DNA of 64,000 nucleotides from Corythucha ciliata (GCA_038030265.1 CM075940.1:2604001-2668000), one strand, 5' to 3'. Counted from the first letter of the stretch, positions 21,325 to 31,890 are shown. Notes: a model not told the origin generated them from the letters alone. Made by a program: numbers and translations.

Positions 21325-21486
21325 TATATATATATAAATTCCGGAGACCACTGAATTCGTGTTCTAGAGGTTCTGAAACGTGAAAAAAACATGACATGAC
21401 CCATGTTTGCCACCATCACGACGAGACCAATAGTGCATTTTTCAGAATGAAATGCACTAAAACAATAGAAAACAAAAAGTTCAAAG
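21325..21486. other. Gypsy A leader next to the 5' LTR
   Basis: A TA-rich run at the insertion boundary, then non-coding leader with no features seen. It contains the inverted word AGTGCATTT...GAAATGCACT (about 21429-21449). Confidence 0.5.
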
Positions 21487-21502
21487 TTTATCCTCGTCGC
21501 CA
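21487..21502 (-). promoter_or_regulatory. Gypsy A primer-binding site
   Basis: On the minus strand TGGCGACGAGGATAA begins two bases from the inner end of the 5' LTR. A TGG start complements the CCA end of a tRNA. I did not assign the tRNA. Confidence 0.75.
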
Positions 21503-21504
21503 AT

Positions 21505-21649
21505 TGTTGTAAAGAGCACGCATTTTAGAAGTGATAATTACTTTATTTCACTGAGAACTGAACTGAGGTAAAAGAAGGACAAGAGATAAACTGTGTGGGT
21601 AGTCGGAAGAAAGGAAGGGGAAAAGGAAAAAGAGAAGAAGAATACAACA
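21505..21649 (-). repeat. Gypsy A 5' LTR
   Basis: 145 bp with perfect terminal symmetry TGTTGTA/TACAACA. It matches the 3' LTR at 1735-1879 except for one transition near the end. It should contain the element's promoter; I see no convincing TATA box. Confidence 0.9.
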
Positions 21650-21654
21650 TCCAA

Positions 21655-21816
21655 CTTGAACAGTGAAGAAATCGCTTTCACGGAACATGACATGTCCCTT
21701 GACACAGAAAATAAAAATTTAAACGTCAAGACGATGTACCTCAATAACAAATTTTACCAATTAGGCCAAGCTATCCAGAACAGAACGTCTCTGCACCCCT
21801 CTCAACGACCTTTATA
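21655..21816 (+). pseudogene. Downstream part of the split transposase-like exon
   Basis: From the second copy of TCCAA the frame of 1628-1734 continues for 54 codons (LNSEEIAFTEHDMSLDTEN...) to a TAA at 21814-21816. The phase is unchanged across the target duplication. No domain is recognised; the end may be a true C-terminus or a further break. Confidence 0.45.
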
Positions 21817-22189
21817 ATAATCCGGGTGTAAACCCCTTTTTCCAATGTGTTTCTCGATCAGACAAAACTCGGTTTTCACGAGACCCTCTGAATAGCAGGT
21901 ATACTGTATTCGGTTAAATTACAACATAAGATCGCTCTTCATACCTGTCTTGTACATGCACACATACATACCTCCATCATTGGTGTTCTAGGGAAATTAA
22001 TAGCGATTTCCATTCGACACACTACACAAGTGTAGTAGTGCAGCGTCCTCTCCATAAACATATGTTTCAATTCAGAGAGGGCGGGTGGGAAAACTTACAC
22101 CACACGAGTGTATTGCATTGAATGGAAATGCCAAAAGTTGCGTAAAAAACAATCGCGCGAACGATTTTTTTGTAGAACGAACGAATGGA
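21817..22189. other. No gene seen
   Basis: Short non-coding stretch with CACAC and CATACATAC runs. Nothing assignable before the BEL/Pao fragment. Confidence 0.5.
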
Positions 22190-23362
22190 TAAAACCCGAA
22201 CTCTTGGACGGTGAAGGGAGCCAAAGAATTAGTTGGAGAGACCGCACCCTCCGAGGAAAAACTCCAAATTTGCACGGCTTTAGTGCCGCAGAAGGAATGG
22301 GTTTTGGACCCACTTCTAGAGAGGGTTTCGTCTTATCGCCGGTTAATTCGTGTAACCGCTCTTGTAAGGCGATTAGCATGTCGTTCTGAAGCTCGATCGG
22401 GCCCTCTACTTGCCTCCGAGCTGGAGAGTGCAGAAGTGTGTTGGTGTAAACACATCCAAGAAACCTGCTCAACAGAAATAGTTTCAGATCTTAAAAGAGC
22501 TGACTGTTCGGAAACCCCGAAGCGGAAGCTCCATCCGCTCATCTTAAAATTAGGATTGTTCTTGGACAATGATGTAGTGTGGGTGGGGGGACGACTGCAG
22601 AACTCCGATCTGCCCTACGAACGTAAACATCCTATTCTATTACCCAAAAGGGGAAAATTTGTTGATATTCTAGTGGATCAATACCATCAAGACAATCTGC
22701 ACACTGGGACGCATCTGTTGCTCTCCATCGTACGTATGAAATTTTTGATTATTTCGGCGCGTGAACTCGTCCGTCGTCAAGTAAAAAAATGTAATTGGTG
22801 CTTTCGCTTCTAACCCAGGCCCCTTCAACCTAAAATGGCTCCGTTACCCGCCACCCGATTTCACGATTTGAAAGCGTTTGCCAATACTGGCGTGGATTAT
22901 GCCGGACCGTTCCCCATCACTATGGCCAGAAGACGAGGGACCCGAAGCATGAAAGCTTACATATGTCTTTTTGTTTGTTTGGCTACCAAGGCAATTCATC
23001 TCGAGTTAGCCTCGGATCTGTCGACCCACTGTTTCCTCTCCGCCTTCCGACGATTTTTGTCCCGTCGTGGACCTTGTTCTTTGGTTTGCTCTGACCAAGG
23101 GACTAACTTTGTGGGAGCAAAAAACTCGCTGGGTGAACTATATAGATTTTTGCTGTCCCACGATACAACAACACCCTAGGTTCAGAATTGGCGCATCGTA
23201 GAATCGAGTGGCGACTAAACCCCCCGTCGGCTCCCCATTTTGGAGGTATTTGGGAGGCGAATGTCAAATGCGTGAAGACCCATCTAGGGAAACTAACCGC
23301 CAACACTTTACTCACCTATGAAGAGTTTAACACCGCTCTTGTTCAAATAGAAGCTCTCTTGA
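22190..23362 (+). pseudogene. pol: BEL/Pao retrotransposon fragment: pol C-terminus with integrase
   Basis: Frame 22211-22813 holds the Pao linker and the start of the integrase zinc region (PKRGKFVDILVDQYH, HTGTHLLLSIVR, QVKKCNWC). It meets a TAA at 22811-22813, in a place where this family usually has Gln, so CAA to TAA is likely. The same frame continues from 22814: MAPLPATR, then the integrase first Asp in NTGVDYAGPF and the second in CSDQGTNFVG. A frameshift near 23175 moves it to 23188-23362, which reads EWRLNPPSAPHFGGIWE with the catalytic Glu. The fragment is cut by the assembly gap, and the RT, gag and LTRs are not visible. Confidence 0.88.
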
Positions 23363-23862
23363 NNNNNNNNNNNNNNNNNNNNNNNNNNNNNNNNNNNNNN
23401 NNNNNNNNNNNNNNNNNNNNNNNNNNNNNNNNNNNNNNNNNNNNNNNNNNNNNNNNNNNNNNNNNNNNNNNNNNNNNNNNNNNNNNNNNNNNNNNNNNNN
23501 NNNNNNNNNNNNNNNNNNNNNNNNNNNNNNNNNNNNNNNNNNNNNNNNNNNNNNNNNNNNNNNNNNNNNNNNNNNNNNNNNNNNNNNNNNNNNNNNNNNN
23601 NNNNNNNNNNNNNNNNNNNNNNNNNNNNNNNNNNNNNNNNNNNNNNNNNNNNNNNNNNNNNNNNNNNNNNNNNNNNNNNNNNNNNNNNNNNNNNNNNNNN
23701 NNNNNNNNNNNNNNNNNNNNNNNNNNNNNNNNNNNNNNNNNNNNNNNNNNNNNNNNNNNNNNNNNNNNNNNNNNNNNNNNNNNNNNNNNNNNNNNNNNNN
23801 NNNNNNNNNNNNNNNNNNNNNNNNNNNNNNNNNNNNNNNNNNNNNNNNNNNNNNNNNNNNNN
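23363..23862. other. Assembly gap, exactly 500 N
   Basis: A round-number run of N. It separates BEL/Pao sequence from P-element sequence, so their true distance is unknown. Confidence 1.
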
Positions 23863-23863
23863 G

Positions 23864-24797
23864 TTCAATTAATGACAAAAATTGGGCGGATATTTGGGAA
23901 AAAATGAAGAAGTGGTTCAATTATTTGAATAGTTTATCTGCTGAGGGGGTCCCAATCCTATGTCACCCTCGGAAAACCTTCGCCCTTGGCTATATGTCAA
24001 ACATTAACGCAATGCAAATGTTAGTTCCTCGTCTTTTAAATGAGTGTAATTTCAAATTTATTTTGACGTACAAGTTTTCACAGGACCACCTGGAACTCCT
24101 TTTTTCTTGCATACGATCTCACGGAGGCTTCAATAATAACCCCAATGTTTTGCAGTTTAAATGGGCATTACGAAAAATGATGTTCCGTAACTCTGTGCGA
24201 GCCTCTGATGGAGCAAATGTTCTTCAGTTAAATGAAAACATAGGCAACAATGAAAATAGTGACCAGGAAGCGAGCGATGGTCAAGAAGACGATATTGACG
24301 TATTGTGCCATTTACTTGAAGATGAAAAAGACGTCATACATGATAATATCTTGTATTACATAGGGGGATTTGTAGCAAGATCGTTAATCAAAAAATTAGA
24401 ATATTGTGAACATTGTCAGTCATGTCTTACATCAGAGACAGGCTGTGACTATTCAAAATTTCTGGACTTTGTCAATATGGGTCGCCTATTACGTCCTTCA
24501 GACGATACCATGAAAATAATTAGGTTCGTTCATAAATTAGTGAAATTAAGCCGTGGCAAAGATTTCAAAGAGAAAAAAACTGTGCATATCACAGTACGGA
24601 AATTCGTCGGAAATGTATTCAAAGAACATGCAAAAAATTATGAAAATCATGAACTTAATTTAATTAGACTTGTGAGTAAAATGATGGTGAAAATTGTTGC
24701 ATTTCATTTCTCGAGAAATGAAACAAATAAAGCCCAAAAAGGTGCAATGGGGCTGAGGCAAAAGCTGACCAAAATAGTCCTGTTCAACAATGTGTGA
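23864..24797 (+). CDS. P-element-type (THAP9-like) transposase, C-terminal part
   Basis: The frame is open from the gap edge through 24797 (about 311 codons). The conserved P-transposase block is YKFSQDHLELLFSCIRSHGG followed by NNNPNVLQFKWALRKMM, the hallmark helix-loop of this superfamily. An acidic linker (DQEASDGQEDD) and a Cys pair (CEHCQSC) follow. The N-terminal THAP zinc finger and the first catalytic residues must lie in the gap or are missing. No stops or frameshifts are visible, so this may be a young or domesticated copy. Confidence 0.85.
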
Positions 24798-25758
24798 AAG
24801 TGTATAACGACGAGTCGTAATGTTCATTTTAAATAGGTAATGTAATGAAAAATGTGTCATATTAAATTTTGTCATTTATATGGATTGGCGAAGCATGTTT
24901 TCTTTATTAACGAGGACACACTTAATTTCCATCCACTCTCCTTTCGCCCCAGAGTCCTACCAAATTCATAATTATGATATGTTGCGTTTTCCAATAGATA
25001 ATCGGGAAAATATGCTGAAAGCACTAAATGGAGGCGTTCAGATCATGTTCGAGCAGCTTAGCCTTGTTCACAATGGTCGAGCAATTTATAGCGTTTCCCG
25101 AAAAAAAAGAAAAAAAAAAAAAATCCGAAAAAAAGAGCCTTGAACGAGGTAAAGAAAGAAATCAAGTTTGGATGGGAGAAGTGAGATGTGATGAAAGTGT
25201 AAGATTGGAGGAGGGTCGAAGGGTGAGAGGTTTCACCAGTGTTACACGTTTCATAACCCGCCATTGGCAACAAGTTGGAGGGGCGGCTGGGGTCACTTGC
25301 AGTCTCGAGGCGAGCAATCCATGTTTGTATATCTATGGCCTTTATGTTGCCAATGACAACAGGGTGAACGTGGACAAGACGCAAAGGACAAGACGTAGGC
25401 TCTGATGGGCTCTGATGAGTTGAAGGTAGTGGGGCAATGAAGCGATTTTATAAGGCCCCTGTCACATCACATCATTCTCTTTTCTTCTCCTGTACCCGAC
25501 GAAGACGAAGAATTCCCCTCCCTCTCTCTTTAACTTCACCGTCACCCCATCGGTCAGCGAAAAAACTCCTCCAAGCTCCTATCAGAGACCTTGGCAATTC
25601 CAGTTAGCCGGGTGCGTTCAGGCGTTTTTCCTTTTTTCAGCGTGATACTGTTGGGTTGAAAAGTCGAATTTTGTTGGTCATTGTATTATTATTTTTTTTT
25701 TTTGTCATAACAAATTTTTATTACATTATTCAATTAATATTAATATTAAATTAAAGTC
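24798..25758. other. Intervening DNA, no gene recognised
   Basis: Contains an A-rich tract at 25098-25133 and a poly(T) run at about 25690-25703. The ORFs here (25028-25405 on plus, 25058-25384 on minus) have no recognisable content. Confidence 0.5.
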
Positions 25759-26865
25759 ATGAATCCGGTGCACGACGTTGTGCTCGTCCTGCTACAAACT
25801 CCTTTTTGTCGACATCAAGATGCCGACAAAAAGGATATTTTGCTGACAGGACGGCCAACGAGTACTCTCGGGATTATGACTTCCAGAAAAGACCCGAAGA
25901 CAGGTAAGTACTACAACTTACATTTTAAATCAGCGTGGTATACAAGCCACCCTTGGCTTTGCAGCAGCCATTACCTTAAAAAACTGTTTTGTTGGCCCTG
26001 CCTGTTATTTTCAACAGGTAAGGCCGGAACTTGGAACAAGGAGGGTTTTTGCTGTTTAATAAATATAAACCGGGCCATGAAAATTCACGAAGATTCTGCT
26101 GAGCATTTAAAGGCTTCCCTGATGTTCAAAACGTTTTCAAAAAACCAGAACACAATTGAAGACGCGTTGAAAGAGAATGCGCGTGTTTTCAAGGCGCAGT
26201 ATAACGAAAAAGTGCGTCTCAATCGCGAATTTTTCAAGAGAGTAATTGACTCTGTCGTATTTCTGTCAAGACAGGAATTGGCTTTTCGAGGGGACGATGA
26301 AAGTCATGGGTCGATAAACCGAGGAAATTTTAAAGAATTGCTGGCATTGCTTTTATCGAATAGCCCGTCCAACATTCAGGCCCAGTATGAAAAAATAAAA
26401 ACCGTTTTTTCAGGGGATTCCAAAATTATTCAAAACGAACTAATTGAATGTGTTTCTGATTACATAAACGAACATGTATCTCGGGAAATAAATAGTAGTG
26501 GGTTTTATTCAATTCAAGTTGATGACACAACTGACATAACGCAGATCTCGCAGTGCTCCTTACTAGTAAGATTTGTCAATTCTGAAGGTGACTTGGTCGA
26601 ACGTTTTCTTGGTTTCCATGACGTCAGTAGCAACAGAAGGTCTGAATCTTTGTACAATGTCCTTGCCAGTATTTTAGAAAAATTCGACTACGAAAATAAA
26701 TTAATTGGTCAGTGCTATGACGGGGCGAGTGTAATGGCTGGCCATCTAAACGGGCTTCAGCAAAAATTCAAAGAAAAGGCTCAGTTAGCTGTTTTCATCC
26801 ACTGCCTTGCCCACCGTCTGAATCTTGTTCTCCAGCAAAGTTTTAGTAAAATTCTAAAGTTCTAG
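25759..26865 (+). CDS. hAT-like transposase with TTF-type zinc finger (DUF4371/ZMYM1-like), truncated
   Basis: Starts at ATG 25759. The order is: an N-terminal TTF-type zinc finger region (HPWLCSSHYLKKLFCWPCLL, about residues 65-90, and a later HEDSAEH); a DUF4371-like helical region (RQELAFRGDDESHGSINRGNF); then the hAT RNase-H-like fold with IQVDDTTDITQ (first Asp), GQCYDGASVM (second Asp) and HCLAHRLNLVL (CxxH). Full-length relatives are about twice as long, with a C-terminal dimerisation domain holding the catalytic Glu; here a stop comes after 368 codons. A 12-bp-stem inverted repeat lies in codons 14-26. Confidence 0.82.
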   Translation: MNPVHDVVLVLLQTPFCRHQDADKKDILLTGRPTSTLGIMTSRKDPKTGKYYNLHFKSAWYTSHPWLCSSHYLKKLFCWPCLLFSTGKAGTWNKEGFCCLININRAMKIHEDSAEHLKASLMFKTFSKNQNTIEDALKENARVFKAQYNEKVRLNREFFKRVIDSVVFLSRQELAFRGDDESHGSINRGNFKELLALLLSNSPSNIQAQYEKIKTVFSGDSKIIQNELIECVSDYINEHVSREINSSGFYSIQVDDTTDITQISQCSLLVRFVNSEGDLVERFLGFHDVSSNRRSESLYNVLASILEKFDYENKLIGQCYDGASVMAGHLNGLQQKFKEKAQLAVFIHCLAHRLNLVLQQSFSKILKF

Positions 26866-26877
26866 TAAAATATCTAG

Positions 26878-27476
26878 TCATAGCTTCACTGACATTTGGA
26901 CCCACGAGCCGGCACTGGTACTTGCTCCTTGATCCCAATGCTGCAGGTTGTGGACCATTTCGGGATCACATCTTTCACCCAAATGCACTTCGTTCTTGTC
27001 AATGACCTCGCTCTCAAGGGTTCCTGGAGGGCTGTAGTAATCCAGGGAATCCCACCGTAAAAAGTTATGCAGGGCAATACAAGCCAAAACCGCTTTTTCA
27101 ATATTTTCCACCTCAAAATGTTGGGGTCTGCGAAAGATGCGAAATCTGGATGCTAAAATTCCAAATGCGATCTCAACTACACATCGCACTCTTGATAAGC
27201 GGTAGTTGAAAATCCTTCTACTTCTGATGAAATCCGGGCGCATTGCGAATGCCTCATCACCCACAAACACATATTCAAAAACACGATCCGAATTCCAAAG
27301 TTTAGCTGGCTCAGGAATTTTCAGGCCATTGCTGTTCAACTTCTCGTAGTATGCGGTGTGATTAATGACGCCACCATCGGAAACACGGCCATTTGTACCA
27401 ACACTGCAGTAAATAAACTCACAATTTGCGGTTGCAATGGCTATCAGAATTATGCCATGAGTTTTTTTGTAATTGT
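26878..27476 (-). pseudogene. Harbinger (PIF) DDE nuclease remnant
   Basis: Minus-strand frame with the DDE_Tnp_4 signature: NNYKKTHG, CSVGTNGRVSDGGVI, YVFVGDEAFAMRPDF (second Asp), FNYRLSRVRCVVEIAFGILA with the catalytic Glu, and RFRIFRRP. The first catalytic Asp, expected in the strand before CEFIYCSVG, is replaced (IAIATANCEF). About ten residues are also missing between RPDF and RIFNYRL; both judgements rest on family knowledge. The N-terminus is cut at about 27476, where the ~735-bp tandem array starts. It is inactive. Confidence 0.85.
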
Positions 27477-30400
27477 TACCAAAAAGAGTTTTACGAAGAG
27501 CAATGCAACGCCTGTGATCACGATAAAGACTAAAGGAGGGATCCACATATCAGTGATTAGGTAGGCAGTTACTGATAAATCAGGGTCTGTGAGGGATTAC
27601 CTTACACAAGATTGGAGCATTCGTAATAGGTGACATGTGCGAGAGACAAAATGCTCTGCATCCCAGTGAACTACGCGAGGTATAAATGAACGAAGGGGAA
27701 AGATCACCTGCAAAAATCATTTTCAACAAGATGATGGAGGCAGTGACCGACCTCATTGTATCAAGTCCAATGTTCTATCTTTAAGAAATCATTTCATACC
27801 AACAAGTTATCAAAAAGAGTTTTATGAAGAGCCATGTCAATACGTTAGAGATACGAATTTTCCATGAGCAAGAGACATAGTACAACGAGTGCCTAGAAGA
27901 GCCTCCGCCTATTATTGGGATTCCAGTAACAATGCTGTACAGCGCTATGTGCAACGTTCCCTTACCTCAAAAAAGAAGAATGAAATGGAAACAGTTAAGG
28001 CTGATGAGAGGCCTGAGATGAACGTCAGCGTAAATAATCTTGGCAAGAGTTAACAAATTTGTCTTGCGAAAGTGAAGTCTTGCAATGAGTAGACACGAAT
28101 ATGTCTGAAAGGAACGGAATATGATGAACAAGGTCAAACCGTCTAAACGGAAGATCACAGATCAAACCCGGTAGTGGAGAGAAAAATAACAGATATGTAT
28201 GGGGAGATACCAATAAATTTTTCATGAAGAAGCCATCCTAGCAACACCCGTGATCGCGATAAAGACTAAAGGAGGGACCCACATATCAGTGATTAGGTAG
28301 GCAGCTACTGATAAATCAGGGTCCGTGAGGGATTACCTTACACAAGATTGGAGCATTCGTAATAGGTGACATGTGCGAGAGACAAAATGCTCTGCATCCC
28401 AGTGAACTACGCGAGGTATAAATGAACGAAGGGGAAAGATCACCTGCAAAAATCATTTTCAACAAGATGATGGAGGCAGTGACCGACCTCATTGTATTAA
28501 TTCCAATGTTCTATCTTTAAGAAATCATTTCATACCAACAAGTTATCAAAAAGAGTTTTATGAAGAGCCATGTCAATACGTTAGAGATACGAATTTTCCA
28601 TGGGCAAGAGACATAGTACAACGAGTGCCTAGAAGAGCCTCCGCCTATTATTGGGATTCCAGGAACAATGCTGTACAGCGCTATGTGCAACGTTCCCTTA
28701 CCTCAAAAAAGAAGAATGGAATGGAAACAGTTAAGGCTGATGAGAGGCCTGAGATGAACGTCAGCGTAAATAATCTTGGCAAGAGTTAACAAATTTGTCT
28801 TGCGAAAGTGAAGTCTTGCAATGAGTAGACACGAATATGTCTGAAAGGAACGGAATATGATGAACAAGGTCAAACCGTCTAAACGGAAGATCACAGATCA
28901 AACCCGGTAGTGGAGAGAAAAATAACAGATATGTATGGGGAGATACCAATAAATTTTTCATGAAGAAGCCATCCTAGCAACACCCGTGATCACGGTAAAG
29001 ACTAAAGGAGGGACCCATATATCAGTGATTAGGTAGGCAGCTACTGATAAATCAGGGTCGTGAGGGATTACCTTACACAAGATTGGAGCATTCGTAATAG
29101 GTGACATGTGCGGGAGACAAATTGCTCTGGATCCCAGTGAACTAACTAAGGGGAAAGATCACCTGCAAAAATCATTTTCAACAAGATGATGGAGGCAGTG
29201 ACCGACCTCATTGTATCAAGTCCAATGTTCGGTATCCAAGAAATAATTTCATACCAACACATTATCAAAAAGAGTTTTACGAAGAGCAATGTCAATAAAT
29301 TAGAGATACGCATTTTCCATTGGCAAGAGAGGTACTACAACGAGTGCCTTGAAAAGCCTCCGCCTAAAGAGCAGTGTCAATACCTTAGAGATACGCATTT
29401 TCCATGGGCAAGAGAGATAGTAAAACGAGTGCCTAGAAAAGCCTCCTCCTATTATTGGGATTCCAGGAACAAAGCTGTCCAGCGCTATGTGCAGCGTTCC
29501 CTTATTTGAAAAAAGAAGAATGGAATGGAAACAGTTAATTCTGATGTGAGGCCTGAGATGAGCGTCAGCATAAAAAATCTTGAGAAGAGTTGACAAATTT
29601 GTCTTGCGAAAGTGGAGTCATGCAATGAGTAGAGACAAATATGTCTAAGAGGAACGGAATATGATGAATCAGGTCAAACTGTCTAAACGAAAGTTCACAG
29701 ATCAACCCCGGTAGTGGTGAGAAAAATAACAGATATGTATGGGGAGATACCAATAAATTTTTCACGAAGAAGTTATCCTAGCAACGCCTGTGATCACGAT
29801 AAAGACTAAAGGAGGGATCCACATACCAGTGATTAGGTAGGCAGCTACAGATAAATCAGGGTCTGTGAGGGAATACCTTACCCAAGATTGGAGCATTCGC
29901 AATAGGTGACATGTTCGGGAGACAAAATGCTCTGGATCACAGTGAACTATGCGAGCTAAAAATGAAGGAAGGGGATAGATCACCTGCAAAAATCACTTTC
30001 GACAAGATGATGGAGGCAGTGACCGACCTTATTGTATCAAGTCCAATGTCCTGTCTTTAAGAAATCATTGCATACCAACACGTTATCAAAAAGAGTTTTA
30101 TGAAGAGCAATGTCATTACATTAGAGATACGAATTTTCCACGGGCAAGAGACATAGTACGAGTGCCTAGAAAAGCCTCCGCTTATTATTGGGATTGCAGG
30201 AACAATGCTGTCCAGCCTTATGTGCAGCGCTCCCTTTCTTGAAAAAAGAAGAATGGAATGGAAGCAGTTAGTTCAGATGTGAGGCCTGAGATGAGCGTCA
30301 GCGTAAATAATCTTGGCAAGAGCTAACAAATTTGTCTCGCGAAATTGGAGTCTTGCAATGAGTAGACACGAATATGTCTGAAAGGAACGGAATATGATGA

Positions 30401-31845
30401 AACAGGTCAAACCGTCTAAATGGAAGATCGCAGATCACACCCGGTAGTGGTGAGAAAAATACCAGATATGTATGGGGAGATACCAATAAATTTTTCACGA
30501 AGAAGTTATCCTAGCAACGCCTGTGATCACGATAAAGACTGAAGGAGGGATCCACATACCAGTGATTAGGTAGGCAGCTACTGATAAATCAGGGTCTGTG
30601 AGGGAATACCTTACACAAGATTGGAGCATTCGTAATAGGTGACATGTGCGGGAGACAAAATGCTCTGGATCACAGTGAACTATGCGAGGTACACATGAAG
30701 GAAGGGGAAAGATCACCTGCAAAAACATTTTCGACAAGATGATGAAGGCAGTGACCGACCTCATAGTATCAAGTCCAATGTCCTGTCTTTAAGAAATCAA
30801 CCAACACGTTATCAAAAAGAGTTTTATGAAGAGCAATGTCAATACGTTAGAGAAACGGATTTTCCATGGGCAAGAGACATAGTACAACGAGTGCCTAGAA
30901 AAGCCTCCGCTTATTATTGGGATTCCAGGAACAATGCTGTCCAGCGCTATGTGCAGCGTTCCCTTACTTGAAAAAGAAGAATGGAATGGAAGCAGTTAAT
31001 TCTGATGTGAGGCCTGAGATGAGCGTCAGCGTAAATAATCTTGGCAAGAGTTAACAAATTTGACTTGCGAAAGTGGAGCCTTGCAATGAGTAGACACGAA
31101 TATGTCTGAAAGGAACGGAATATGATGAATCAGGTCAGACCGTCTAAACGGAAGATCACAGATCAAACCCGGTAGTGGTGAGAAAAATAACAGATATGTA
31201 TGGGGAGATACCAATAAATTTTTCGCGTAGAAGTTATCCTAGCAACGCCTGTGATCACGATAAAGACTAAAGGAGGGATCCACATACCAGTGATTAGGTA
31301 GGCAGCTACTGATAAATCAGGGTCTGTGAGGGAATACCTTACACAAGATTGAAGCATTCGTAATAGGTGACATGTTCGGGAGACAAAATGCTCTGGATCA
31401 CAGTGAACTATGCGAGGTGCAAATGAAGGAAGGGGATAGATCACCTGCAAAAATCATTTTCGACAAGATGATGGAGGCAGTGACCGACCTTATTGTATCA
31501 AGTCCAATGTCCTGTCTTTAAGAAATCATTGCATACCAACACGTTATCAAAAAGAGTTTTATGAAGAGCAATGTCATTACATTAGAGATACGAATTTTCC
31601 ATGGGCAAGAGACATAGTACAACGAGTGCCTAGAAATGCCTCCGCTTATTATTGGGATTGCAGGAACATGCTGTCCAGCGCTCCCTTTCTTGAAAAAAGA
31701 AGAATGGAATGGAAGCAGTTAATTCTGGTGTGAGGCCTGAGATCAGCGTCAGCGTAAATAATATTGAGACGAGTTAACAAATTTGTTTGCGAGAAAAATA
31801 ACAGTAGTGGTGAGAAAAATAACAGATATGTATTGGGAGATTCGA
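27477..31845. repeat. ~735-bp tandem array, six units
   Basis: Units begin GCAAC(G/A)CC(T/C)GTGATC at 27505, 28241, 28977, 29781, 30514 and 31242. The spacings are 736, 736, 804, 733 and 728 bp, and the last unit is partial. Unit 3 is longer because a ~70-bp piece containing 'agagatacgcattttcca' is duplicated. Units share an internal plus-strand reading frame (next entry). Several ORFs on both strands repeat unit by unit. The first unit joins the Harbinger remnant through a short unit fragment (27477-27504). Confidence 0.92.
28552..28788 (+). CDS. Conserved unidentified reading frame inside the 735-bp unit (unit 2 example)
   Basis: In unit 2 the plus frame reads without stops from about TATCAAAAAGAG (28546) to the TAA at 28786-28788. 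It includes CQYVRDTNFPWARDIVQRVP and ASAYYWDSRNNAVQRYVQRS. The same text is recognisable in the other units: unit 1 has a stop (TGG to TGA at PWA), and units 4 and 6 have small deletions. The amino-acid pattern looks like real protein, but I cannot assign a family. The upstream exon or start is not found. Confidence 0.35.
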
Positions 31846-31890
31846 ACTACCGCTACAATCCCACTCGACCACGGTGGCTTTATTTGTTGC
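31842..31890 (-). other. tRNA-like fragment (possible SINE head remnant)
   Basis: On the minus strand GGTCGAGTGG (A-box-like) is followed after about 11 bases by GGTAGTTCGAATC (B-box-like) and TCCCA. A real tRNA needs a longer A-to-B spacing, so this is a truncated tRNA-derived sequence or a coincidence. It lies just past the end of the 735-bp array. Confidence 0.25.

Larger units (their letters stand above)
1735..21649 (-). mobile_element. Gypsy A: complete Ty3/Gypsy LTR retrotransposon carrying nested insertions
   Basis: Minus-strand element bounded by two 145-bp LTRs (1735-1879 and 21505-21649) that differ at one base I can see. The 5-bp target duplication is TCCAA (1730-1734 and 21650-21654). 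A primer-binding site lies beside the 5' LTR and a purine tract beside the 3' LTR. Gene order on the minus strand is gag (17703 to about 16667), then protease-RT-RNase H-integrase (about 5206 to 2145). Three foreign blocks lie inside: a non-LTR element plus a composite tandem array between gag and pol (5212-16666), a 295-bp satellite, and a DUF4817 inverted-repeat element in the leader. The near-identical LTRs imply recent insertion, and the nested insertions must be more recent still. gag and pol each carry a frameshift, so this copy is not autonomous. Confidence 0.9.

Noticed and set aside
27477..27546. N-terminal extension of the Harbinger ORF (DPSFSLYRDHRR...)
   Set aside because: This sequence belongs to the 735-bp array unit read in reverse, and the frame opens at GTG, not ATG.
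28025..28225. Minus ORFs of 60-95 codons repeating in the 735-bp array
   Set aside because: They are complementary to the unit with better plus-strand coding character and have no recognisable domain.
31842..31890. A functional tRNA gene
   Set aside because: A- and B-box-like words are too close together for a tRNA fold; at most a tRNA-derived fragment.
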